Shown: positions 1 through 9,985 of the stretch, piece after piece
How the letters are laid out: each line of letters starts with the position of its first letter
How positions within the stretch are numbered: position 1 is the first letter of the stretch
Source of the DNA: Pogostemon cablin
Taxonomy: Eukaryota; Streptophyta; Magnoliopsida; Lamiales; Lamiaceae
Reading direction: 5' to 3'
Assembly (NCBI GenBank): GCA_023678885.1
Contig: CM042985.1
Coordinates: 20,128,465 to 20,192,464, forward strand
Length of the DNA stretch: 64,000 nt
Notes under the pieces: model-generated
Databases searched by the model: none
Told to the model about the DNA's origin: nothing
Seen by the model: only the letters and a program-made list of their open reading frames with translations
Program-made: the position numbers and the translations under genes

Positions 1-354
1 CCCCATAAGTCGTCGGGGCACCGGCCAGGCCATTGATGGCTGCTTGTCTTCATCCAGGTAGCATTAGGAGATTGGACGATCATTAGGGTTTTGTTGGTAG
101 TATAAATAGCTTCTCTTACAAGAGAGAAGCAGGTTACTCATTCTCACATTAGGCATTACACTTGTAATTGGAAGGTTTTATGAGTATTATTCTTGAGGAG
201 AATAATAAAATCGGTTAAGGCTTTTGGTTGGATTTCTCATCTCTCACATATTTACTTGTTCATTGTGTTTGATTGTACTCGTTCTTAGCTCAGTTACATA
301 ACTTCATTATCTTCCTTAATCTTAGAATTAACTAGCTGAGAACACGCCATCAAC
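1..354 (+). mobile_element. 3' part of an LTR, cut by the window edge
   Basis: The stretch reads like an LTR promoter-leader: a TATA box (tataaatag, 101-109), then T-rich leader with AATAAAA-like poly(A) signals near 200, ending in ...catcaaca at about 354, a typical CA end. No tRNA primer-binding sequence follows, so this is a 3' LTR or a solo LTR and not a 5' LTR. The left end lies outside the window, so no target duplication can be tested. Family not assigned. Confidence 0.4.
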
Positions 355-377
355 AAGAGTCAATTGGAATTAAAGAA

Positions 378-595
378 GGTAAAAGCTTGTGTGTGCCCGG
401 GCACACGGGAGCACATTTCGTGTGCCTTTAGAATTTTGTGCTAAATTGTATACCCTTTAGTATAAAGATGTGTACCCTTTATTTTCAAGGCAAAAACTTG
501 TGTGCTCCCAGGAGCATGGAAGCACACTCCGTGTGCCTTTAAAATTTTGTGTTAAATTGCATACCCTTTAGTATAAAGATGTATATTCTTTATTC
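378..595. mobile_element. Two tandem half-copies of the CCCGGG-ended MITE family
   Basis: Two successive units (about 378-485 and 490-595) each start with GTGTGC plus a GC-rich palindromic head, then 'cgtgtgcctttagaattttgtg' type sequence split by point changes, then GTATAC-containing AT-rich sequence ('cctttagtataaagatg'). They match the left halves of the complete elements at 30530-30912 and 62027-62410. No right end is visible, so they are truncated. Confidence 0.55.
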
Positions 596-2718
596 ATCAA
601 TCTCAACAACTTCATTCATTTTTTCAACTTTATTTATCATTTTCAATAACTTTATTTACTTTTTCTCTTTAAATTACCAATTTTCCTACTTTTTTCACAT
701 TATATAATAAAAAAATAACACTTCTTAATCTCTATGCCCAGTATAAACGTGAACAAATACGTGGGCGATGAAGTATTTTTTGTGACAATTATAGCCTCAC
801 TATTTTATAACAATCTGTCATACCCTTTCAGAGAGGCACACAATGCAGTATATACAAACAATGCTAGCTATATTCATACACAACACCAACGTAGAAATTA
901 CAAACGAGATCCTCTATATCAGAAAGAAACATCGAAAACTGAACGCATTGTTGATAGTAAACTGTTTGCAACAAAAGAATGCAACCGGACGATAAAACAA
1001 GAGATGGAGTGATCAAAAGCATACTAATTTCATCAGTGATACCAAGAAAATGCACAACAAATCCCATCGTCAAGTACAATCTAGGACGTGTTACGAGGAT
1101 TAAAGATCAGGCATTAGTTTCCATGTTTGAGCAGGCATCTTATCAGATCAAATTAAAAGGTTTCGGTTTCTCTTATCAGAGAAACATACTGTCATACGTC
1201 CATGTTGTAGTCGTCTTGTTGCAAGTAAGGGTTATAGTTCCATGGGACTTCTATGTTTCCTATGAACTGGTCCATTCCTGCATTTGTTAATGTGTGAATC
1301 TGGTGAGAGTCGAGATTGCAGTGATACAATTTTAATGTGCGTGAGAATTGATATAACAGCAATTTAACTTGTTCAACCAAAGACTTTGTTATTTACCTTG
1401 AAAAGTTATCCGGTGACCCTCTAACATTGGTTAATTATGCTCTGAAGCAATAAGTGATAGCAAATGAGGCTCAACATCTAACTGAATATATAATGAAGGT
1501 AATTAAACAAGGGTCATATGTTATCGGTGTTTTCTTGGCACAATATAACAATTTGAAACGATATTAGTATAAAAAACCAAGAAGATGTCAAGTCGCCTAA
1601 AAGTTTCGACAGTTACATTCTTAGAAGAAATGGCTTCAAATATGATAGCTCAAGCTTAAACAGGTTGTCACAAGATATTTCTAACACCATCTGACTCTAT
1701 AGCCTCAGTTTTTAGGTCAACAGTATCCTTTCAACTTTTGGTGCTCTAGGATTTATCACTGCAGGTAGTTAAAATATTTTTACTCGATTTACAGCATGAA
1801 CAAGACTTGAAAACTATAGGATTTTTTTTTATCTAGATGTATAAATATAGCAGTTATAAGCATGAATATTGAAGAAGGTTGGTAACAATTTAGATATCAA
1901 GAAACGAGTTAAATTCATTTTTTGCCCTATAACTAAGCAAAACTTCGATTTTTGCCCTAAAAAAGATAAGTGGTTCAATTTTGCCCTGTAACTAACGAAA
2001 AATTTTAATTTTTGCCCAATTTTCGCCGGAAAATGCAAATTTCGCCGGAATCCGCCACGTCATGCTTCAATTTGGGGGTTTCCGGCTGGTCAATCTAACG
2101 TGGCAATTTTGACTTTTTTTTACACTAGAGTTAAATCATTTTTTGCCGTGTAACTAATCAAAACTTCAATTTTTACCCTAAAAAAGATAAGTGGTTCAAT
2201 TTTGCCCTATGACTAACGAATTATTTCAATTTTTTCCCAATTACATGACCTTCTCTTATTTTTTAATTTAATCACGAATTTTAATTTTTATTCTTTTAAA
2301 TTTTTTTTTGTGTTTTAGTTTAATTACAAATTCTTCTATTAATAAAATATATGGCTATCTTAATTAATAAATAATAATATAAAATATTTAAAATAAAATA
2401 AATTAATTAAATATATTAAATATTAAAACTTATAAAAAAAAATTCCGACAAAAAAAAAGGGAGTGATAGTTATTACGTATATTTTCGAAGGAAAAAAAAT
2501 GGTGTGTCGATCAACTAACAAAAGTTAAATATGAATATAAGAAAAAATTAAAAAAAAATTATTTTCAACAAAAATGGGATGAGAGTAATTTATTACGCAT
2601 TTATAAATCTTTTATATTATATTTAATTTATTGGTTATAATTTAAACATTATTATATTTTAAATATTATTATGTTTTAAATTTTGAATATATTAAATGTG
2701 TATTGGTTTTTATTCATA

Positions 2719-2985
2719 GGCAAAAATTTGTGTGCACCCGGGTACACGGGGCACACACCGTGCGCCTTTATAATTTTGTGTTAAATTGTATACCCTTTAG
2801 TATAAAGATGTGTACCCCTTATTTTCTAAAGAAAAATAAAAAATATTAATGAAAAGTGTATACCCTTTACAACAAAATGGTGTACCCTTATAAATTAAAG
2901 TGTATACCCTTTATAAGAAAATAATGTACGCTTACCAATAATACTAAATTCTAAAGGCGCACAGTGTGCCCGAGGGCACATTAGG
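2719..2985. mobile_element. CCCGGG-ended MITE nested in left arm of the fold-back element
   Basis: Starts ggcaaaaatttgtgtgcacc and ends with the GC-rich gggcacattagg, with 'gtataccctttag' type repeats between. It matches the family at 62027-62410. A mirror copy lies at 3277-3541, so the MITE was already in place before the inverted arms were formed. Confidence 0.65.
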
Positions 2986-3276
2986 AATATATTTTTAATT
3001 TTCTCAATTTATTTATTAAAAGGTTAATTACAATAAAATACATGACCTTTACTAATTTCTCAGTTTAATCACAAACTATTTTATTTAAAAAAAATACATG
3101 ACCTTTTCATTTTATGTCAATTTAATCACAAACTTTTCTTTTATATCATTTAAATATATGACTTTAATTTATTTTCTTAATTTAATGCACGATTTTTATC
3201 CAATTAAATATATATTTCTTTTTCATAATTTGATCACATTAATACATTATCTTTTATTAATTAAATTAAATATATT

Positions 3277-3541
3277 CCTAATGTGCCCCGAGCACACCGT
3301 GCGCCTTTAAAATTTAGTATTATGGGTAAGGGTATATTGTTTTGTTCCAAAGAGTGTACACTTTAATTTATAAGAGTACACCATTTTGTTGTAAAGAGTA
3401 TACACTTTTCATTAATATTTTTATTTTTCTTTAGGAAATTAAGGGTACACATCTTTATACTAAAGGGTATACAATTTAACACAAAATTGTAAAGGCGCAC
3501 GGTGTGTGCCCCATGTGCTCGGGTGCACACAAGTTTTTACC
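3277..3541. mobile_element. CCCGGG-ended MITE nested in right arm of the fold-back element
   Basis: Inverted counterpart of 2719-2985: begins cctaatgtgccccgag and ends gggtgcacacaagtttttacc, with the GTATAC-containing repeats between. Point differences from the left copy show that the two arms have diverged since the fold-back formed. Confidence 0.65.
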
Positions 3542-4758
3542 TATGAATAAAAACTAATACACATTTAATATATTCAAAATTTAAAATATAATAATATTTA
3601 AAATATACGTAATAACTATCACTCCCATTTATTTTTTTGTCTGGAAATTTTTTTTAATAAATTTTAATATTTAATATATTTAATTAATTTATTTTATTTT
3701 AAATATTTAATATTTTATATTATTATTTATTAATTAAGATAGTCATATATTTTATTAATAGAAGAATTTGTAATTAAACTAAAATACAAAAAAAATTAAT
3801 TTAAAAGAATAAAAATTAAAATTCGTGATAAAAATAGAAATTCGTGATTCAATTAAAAAAAATAAGAGAAGGTCATGTAATTGGGCAAAAATTGAAATAA
3901 TTCGTTAGTTATAGGGCAAAATTGAACCACTTATCTTTTTTAGGGCAAAAATCGAAGTTTTGATTAGTTACAGGGCAAAAAATGATTTAATTCTATTGTA
4001 AAAAAAGTCAAAATTGACACGGATTGACCAGCCGCCGGAAACCCCCCAAATTGAAGCATGACGTGGCGGATTCCGGCGAAATTTGCATTTTCCGGCGAAA
4101 ATTGGGCAAAAATTGAAATTTTTCGTTAGTTACAGGGCAAAATTGAACCACTTATCTTTTTTAGGGCAAAAATCGAAGTTTTGGGCAAAAAATAATTTAA
4201 CTCTCAAGAAACATAACAGATAAGGAAACTGCTGTATTGGAAAGGTATACATACTTGATTTGCCATTATATTCCCATAATAGGGTGTCTGGCTAAAATTA
4301 TTAGCAAACTTTGAGCTGCCTTCCGGAGGCAACATAGGTTCAGGTTTACTGGTTCGCGGATCAATCGAGTGAACGGCAGAAGTTGCTTGAGGGTTCTGAA
4401 AACAGAGATCTTCGGCCCTAGAACTTAAGATGTGCTGAGGTTGAAATTCTTCTGGCTTTGTTTTCTTCTCATTCGGCGATTTTACCTCCGTCTCCACTTC
4501 TGATTCAGCATTGTTAGCTGGTGTAGCGTGTTGCTTCCTCTTTGAACGAGCACGCCTATTTTGAAACCAATTATAGACGTTTGTTTCCGAAATCTGGCAG
4601 TGTTGACTCAAAGGTTATTTCTCTGATCTTCTGTTTACTGGGGGTTCCAATCCCCTGACCAAATATGCTTTCCAGAATCTGAAGTCGGGGTCCACCGTTG
4701 TCTTGATCTTGTTTGCCCAGATGTAATCGAGGGGTAACAGTATAGATTTCCCAACCTC

Positions 4759-4802
4759 ACACCTAATTCATAACACAAACACACCTAATTCATAACACAA
4801 AC
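4759..4802. repeat. 22-bp tandem duplication at the WOX13-like intron 1 acceptor
   Basis: Two perfect copies of a 22-bp unit starting acacctaattcataac. The duplication copies the AATTAG acceptor sequence on the minus strand, so two identical candidate acceptors stand 22 nt apart. Confidence 0.8.
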
Positions 4803-5324
4803 ACGAGCCAAAGTGCAATCATTTTCATTTTGCTAGTCTAAGTAAACCATTTCAAAAGAACCCTATAATGAAAAAAACAGAGATGATTTCAAGCATAAAG
4901 ATCCAAATCAATCCACAGATATTTTAAACTTAAATTTAAAATAAAAATTATCTAAGAACTTACTTGCATTAAGTAATCTCAAATTGCAAGAATGCACTAC
5001 AAATCCACCTCTCAAAAAAAAACTTGGATCATATCATGAGTTGAATGCAAATGTAAATGACAAAACAGTTACTTTCAATCATAAAGTCTGAAATAAATTG
5101 GAAGGTATGAAGGATGGCAGACTAATTAATACAACAGCTTGCATCAACCTATCCAATACCCAATAAGATACATCAGCTTAGATGTCACGGGACTGGGGCC
5201 AATCAATGCATCAGCCTATCCAATAGGCAATAAGGCTTTTAAGTTTTAATTGACTTCTCTCTACTTTAAAAATTAATCTCAGTAAATCCAAACGTTAAAA
5301 AACCAATTTCTGCAAGTTTCACCC

Positions 5325-5420
5325 GAACTATTGTCTTCTTCAAATATTAATTAAAAAAGATTTGAAGATCATGAACTATTGTCTTCTTCAAATATTAATT
5401 AAAAAAGATTTGAAGATAAT
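5325..5420. repeat. 48-bp tandem duplication in WOX13-like intron 1
   Basis: Two copies of a 48-bp unit (gaactattgtcttcttcaaa...) with one mismatch near the end (gatcat against gataat). It lies just inside intron 1, next to the exon 1 donor. Confidence 0.85.
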
Positions 5421-5591
5421 GAAAGAATCGATTACCAGCAAGATGGTGCTGATGCAAGTCGACGACGACGACGAGCTGCTCACAGAGGGTGGTGTAAACG
5501 GCAATCTGTTTACGGAGGACCTCCATCTGCTCGTCCGTCATGACAAACATCCGTAGGAGGGCTCCTCTAGTGGATGCTTTTCCCACTCCAT

Positions 5592-6247
5592 AGCCAGTGA
5601 GAAATCAATTTATATATTGAGTCATGTGGAGAGGTGAAGTTGAATTGAAATGGTAACTATTATTTTCCACCCCGAAATTAGCGGTGAGTGTGGCAATTGG
5701 AATCGCAAATCGGTGATCTGTTCGTCAAAGTACCATTTTTAAGAATATCTTTTTCTATTTTGCAGTATATACGTACAGAGGCCTGTATCTATGTACGTGT
5801 ATATACCGACCATACTACCTTCCTTAATTTGGGGATCTTAAATTCTTATTTTATAAAATAAACTATTACGCGTAATCATTGAAATATTATTTTTAAAACA
5901 AATATTTATATAAGATCATCTTATCAAATAATTTTTGCAAGACAAATGAGAAGCGATATTTTTTATAACAAAAATTCATATATTTAATTAAAGAAAATTG
6001 ATAATAGTGTTGTGATTATTTCATCAACAATATATTTATAATATAAAGGAAAATGATAACGTTTAAAAACATGGTAATATCTTTTTAATAAAAAGTGATA
6101 ACTAATTATAAAAAAGTAAAATAATTTTATCGTGAGACGATCTCACACAAAAATGCACAAATTTTTAAAATAAAATTATTATTATTAATGAAAATATTCA
6201 AATTATAAATAGTATTGATAAAAATATTACTTTAAATTATATATCTA

Positions 6248-6297
<50 letters not shown>

Positions 6298-6746
6298 GGT
6301 TGTCATTTTAATGATAGTAAAAACTAAAAAGACATATAATTTCATATGAATTTCACTAATAATAAATTAAATTTTCAAAAGTTATAAACTTTGAAAATTT
6401 GAATGAAATAGATTTTTATTAAATAAAATATAAAAATATGATTGAATGTTTATTGATAATTTTGACGTAAATTTTTTATTATTGTAAATTATACTTACCA
6501 ATTATATTTGTCACATTTATTTTATTTACTTATTTACTTTAATTAATTAGCAACTTAAAAAAAATTCAAAAGATCAAAAATTAATTTTCATATCATAAAG
6601 GATTATGAAAAATATATGGAGTATATTATAAGTACAAAATTGCATGAAACCGTCTTATATAAGTAAGGGCTTACGAATAAAAAATTATAATTCATATAAT
6701 GAAAAATAATACTCAATTAATAAAAATGGTAGTATAAAGAAAAAAC
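5592..6746. other. AT-rich spacer with TA microsatellite
   Basis: The first 200 bp lie upstream of the WOX13-like start codon and would have held its promoter; no clear TATA box stands out. The rest is AT-rich with no convincing coding frame. A perfect TA repeat occupies about 6251-6292. Confidence 0.6.
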
Positions 6747-6920
6747 GCAAAAACTTGTGTGCATTTGGACGCACGGGACACACTCCATGCGTATTTAGAA
6801 TTTTGTGTTAAATTGTATGTCCTTTAGTATAAAGATGTGTACCCTTTATTTTCTAAAAAAAATAAAAAATATTAATGAAAAGGGTATACTATTTAGCACA
6901 AGGGAAAAACTTGCACCACA
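6747..6920. mobile_element. Truncated CCCGGG-type MITE
   Basis: Begins gcaaaaacttgtgtgcattt, continues with the family's 'ttagaattttgtgttaaatt' and 'tagtataaagatgtg' segments, and ends in a degraded ggaaaaacttgc inverted end. The GC-rich palindromic head has decayed. No target duplication found. Confidence 0.5.
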
Positions 6921-7900
6921 CCGAATATAATCCAACTAAACATTCGGGGACTGACTACTGTCTTCTAAGTAATACACGGCGCACCCCAACATAACTAAAT
7001 CTTTTTTTGTCGTTATAATTTTTTTGTTTGGTTTTTTTAATTTAAAAACATGTACAGTTATTCTTTTAATTATATTTATATTAATATTCATAAATAAAAT
7101 AAAAATATTGTTATATATAAAAACATAATTAATGTAAATCATGTTAAAATAGTATATAAATGACAAATTAATTACATGATGAATTCACATTTATTTATTG
7201 GTAAAAACACTGGCGTGAAATGGACAGAAAGTGATAATTTTTACAATGAAAGTGATATTAAATTAATGAAAAGTGATAATAATATTTCATGAACAATTTA
7301 TAATATAAAAAATCTATTACATTTTATAGCGAAGATTATAATATTTTTTATAGCGAAATTGATAATTATTTTAAAAAATATAAAATAGTCTCACGCAATT
7401 ATTTATTTACTAGTTATCACTTTTTATTTAGTACATATATAATATAGTTAATTTAGTTCATTTGAATAATTTCTTTTTTTATTTTTTTAAAGATAATTAT
7501 AAACTTATAAAATAATTAGTTTATAAATGTTTTCATTTATAATTATAAATTATTAAGCTATGAAAAATTAAGAAAAATAATTAATGTTAAACTAAGAATT
7601 ATTTTTTTCATGAATTTTTTTTAAAAGATTTTTTAATCTACGTTTATTAACCTAAAAAATTCTTATGATAAATATATTAAATAGAATAAATAATTTCTTA
7701 TTCTTCTAAAAATATTATATTATTAATAAATTTTAAAAATAAAGAATTCTTTTAATTTGATAAACTATTATTCCAAATATATTATTATATTGCTAATAAT
7801 AATATTTATGATAAATTGAAGATCAAGAGAAGACAATTAATTTAATATAATTTTTATATAAAATCGATTTAAATTAAACCAACACTGAGGTCTTTCCGGA
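6921..7900. other. AT-rich spacer, nothing recognised
   Basis: Very AT-rich sequence with poly-T and poly-A runs. Short open frames here have low-complexity Ile/Asn/Phe-rich translations and no homology I can recognise. Confidence 0.5.
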
Positions 7901-7980
7901 TTCAGCAATACATATTCTCTCCTGACTTCCTACCTTTGTCGTGTTTCTTCTCTCTCCCCTCATCTCTTCCTTCTCTATCT

Positions 7981-8184
7981 ATGGCAGGTCGATTTGACGG
8001 AATCCTCCATTCCTCAGTCGCGGCCGCCGCCGTCGCAGCAGGTTCCTTTCCATAAGATTGTTGGACGGAGGAGGCAAAGGCGACAAACACTAGTGGCATA
8101 AAATCTAAGTTTGCCGCTTTGCTGATTTCTTCTTCTTCACCGCAACAAGGCGAGGAGGATCAGAAATGGAGGCCACTCTTTAAG
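7981..8184 (+). pseudogene. Interrupted exon-like stretch, unrecognised
   Basis: An ATG at 7981 follows a CT-rich leader like a plant 5' UTR. The frame reads MAGRFDGILHSSVAAAAVAA, meets one TAA at 8053-8055, and then stays open in the same frame through SGIKSKFAALLISSSSPQQG to WRPLFK. A splice-donor-like AAG|GTTTG follows at 8184. The GC content stands out from the surrounding AT-rich DNA. This suggests a first exon with one nonsense change, or a short upstream frame. I do not recognise the family. A further open frame at 8418-8660 (starting MAPVVVAAVVDEEEEDD) could be a later exon but shows no motif I can name. Confidence 0.3.
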
Positions 8185-9048
8185 GTTTGTTTTAATTCGT
8201 CTTTTGTTTTTATATCAGTCTTCATTATTTCCTTTCTCACTTTTCACTTTATAGGCATTCTTTGTGTACAGAATTTTTTTTTTTTTTTTTCAAAATTCTG
8301 ACCATACCAAAAATAAACAATAGAGAATATTCTGTAAGGACGAGATTGCTTGGTGATTATGGCAATTGGCAGTGGAAAATTGGGGCTGAGTCCAATTTTA
8401 GATAGAATTATTCAGCCATGGCTCCTGTTGTAGTGGCTGCAGTTGTGGATGAAGAGGAAGAAGATGATCTGGAGTTTGTTCTTTTGATGTTAATCTATGA
8501 TTCTATGTTTAGAATTCAAGCATTTGCGGTGGATAGTGTATTAGTTCTTATCTCGGTGGGTTGTGTTGATATACTATCCGAAATGCCGAAGAATCAATGC
8601 TTTGTTTATAGATATGTTTCGTTTATCAAAGGGAAATATGGAAAAATGGCTATGGCTTAATTGGATGTTTTACTTTATCTAGAATTTAGCTTTACTCATG
8701 ATCTCTATCTTGAAACATGATTTTGGTTGCTGGATACATGCATGCTCGTTTGGTGATGTGTGGTTGGTTAATCATGTTCTAAAGGGTTGTACTATGATTT
8801 TGATCAATGACACCTAACTATCTCTCTGGATTAAAAATCAACTTTATGCATTGTTGTTTATACTCTAGAAGAAAGTAATTACAAGAGTAAAATTGTTAAT
8901 TGAATTTATAAAACATTGCTTTATTTTCATGATTAAAATGAAAAAAACGTAACCTAATTATTTCAAGATTAAAATCTCAAATAAAAAGTAACCTAATTAA
9001 TTTTAAAAGTAATCTAATTAATTTAAAAGAATAATCTAATTATTTTTA

Positions 9049-9401
9049 GAGTGTATATTAGGTGCACCCGGGTGCACCCTTGCACCCATATTTGTATAAT
9101 TTTTTATTCTATTTTGTATACATGTTATTCTCTTTTGTATACGTATTTTGTAATAATTGTATACTTTTTTCACACTAAGTTTTTCATTAAAAAACAAGCA
9201 TTCATATGTGTATAACTTTTTATTCAATAGTGTATACATGTATTTTAATAATTGTACATTTTTTATGCTCAATTTTTTATTAAAAAAATTAACAATTAAA
9301 TTGTATACATTTTTACTCATAATTGTATATGTTTTTGCTTATATTTGTACTTGGGTGCACACGAAGCTTCGTGTGCACCCGGGTGCACACTATATTTAAC
9401 C
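9049..9401. mobile_element. Palindrome-ended Mutator-type MITE (353 bp) with 9-bp TSD
   Basis: Flanked by perfect 9-bp duplications TTATTTTTA (9040-9048 and 9402-9410). The left end carries the 18-bp perfect palindrome GGTGCACCCGGGTGCACC (9061-9078). The right end carries a 28-bp perfect palindrome centred on AAGCTT (9353-9380) overlapping the 20-bp palindrome centred on CCCGGG (9371-9390). The interior is AT-rich with repeated TGTATAC motifs. No coding capacity. Confidence 0.85.
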
Positions 9402-9833
9402 TTATTTTTATAGAACAATCAATCAACTTAATTAAAGATTAAATACAATTTAATTTTTTACAATATATAACCTCATTTAAAAAAAAAATTAGATTATCAA
9501 ATCAAAGAGTAACATAATTCTTTATAAAAAGTAAGCTACTTACTTATAAAGAGTAACCCAATTAATTAACATGAAAACATAAAATTTAATTCTTCATAAT
9601 ACATAACTTCCCAATTAATTAATATGAAAACATAAAATTTAATTCTTCATAATGCATGACTTAATTTTAAACTCTCTTGTAAGACGGGTCACTAGAAAGA
9701 TGGGTCAAAGGCGATTTGACCCATGCTATTTTCTATAATTTAATATTATGTTATATATTAATATTATTGTGAGTCAACCCATTATCTTAATTAATTCCTA
9801 AATTTTAGGGATTAATCATTAATGAAGATAGTA

Positions 9834-9985
9834 CTCTTTTGCGCCATCGATCCAGGCTGGGCGTATCTCTCCGCCTCCTCCACGTATTTCTAGTGACTGA
9901 AAGTCGACCTTTTCTCCCACGACAATGATTCTGATGTAAACCTTTCAAATGATATTGATTCTCCAAGAACGTGCATCAGCTTCCC
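9834..9985 (-). pseudogene. WVD2-like (TPX2-family) exon fragment
   Basis: Downstream of an acceptor-like TTGCAG, the minus strand reads GKLMHVLGESISFERF, then SESLSWEKRSTFSH, an in-frame TAG (9892-9890), and KYVEEAERYAQPGSMAQKS. This matches the conserved N-terminal block of WVD2-like proteins (SFxRFxSESLxWEKWS...FSHNRYVEEAE.Y..PGSVAQKK). These microtubule-associated plant proteins carry a TPX2-type domain further downstream. No TPX2-domain exon is seen here. The stop and the isolation of this exon in AT-rich DNA mark it as a relic. Confidence 0.62.

Larger units (their letters stand above)
1906..4203. mobile_element. Fold-back Mutator-like element (2298 bp, arms of about 1 kb)
   Basis: The two halves are inverted copies of each other: left arm about 1906-2985, right arm about 3277-4203, with a spacer of about 290 bp. 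Both ends read GAGTTAAAT...TTTTTTGCCC. The element is flanked by a perfect 9-bp duplication, TCAAGAAAC (1897-1905 and 4204-4212), which is the hallmark of Mutator-like transposition. The outer arms contain repeated 'gggcaaaattgaa' motifs and CCGGCGAAAATT blocks; the inner arms carry an AT-rich stretch and a nested MITE (2719-2985 and 3277-3541). No transposase reading frame is present, so it is non-autonomous. It sits in intron 2 of the WOX13-like pseudogene. Confidence 0.88.
1192..5591 (-). pseudogene. WOX13-like: WOX13-like homeobox gene, frameshifted pseudogene
   Basis: Three exons are readable on the minus strand. Exon 1 (5591-5436) starts MEWEKH and carries MTDEQMEVLRKQIAVYTTLC, the N-terminal signature of the WOX13 clade. 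Exon 2 (4762-4255) carries RLGNLYCYPSITSGQ, QRWTPT, QILESIF, GTPSKQKIREIT, NVYNWFQNRRARSKRKQ (homeodomain recognition helix), SEVETEV and AEDLCFQ. Exon 3 (1299-1192) encodes the tail ending NPYLQQDDYNMDV. Splice sites fit: GCTG|GTAATC, AATTAG|GTGTG, CAA|GTATGT, CACCAG|ATT, with phases matching. WOX13 proteins are plant homeodomain transcription factors. This copy is broken three times: a shift between MEWEKH... and MFVMTDEQ in exon 1, an apparent 11-nt loss after QRWTPT, and a 5-nt loss (one copy of a TTGAG direct repeat) before SQHCQIS. Translation would stop inside the homeodomain. Intron 2 holds the element at 1906-4203. Family call is firm; the exact exon 3 acceptor is less certain. Confidence 0.82.

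Noticed and set aside
9036..9399. Two overlapping open frames of 80-94 codons
   Set aside because: They lie wholly inside the MITE at 9049-9401 and are low-complexity Tyr/Asn/Lys readings of AT-rich repeats.
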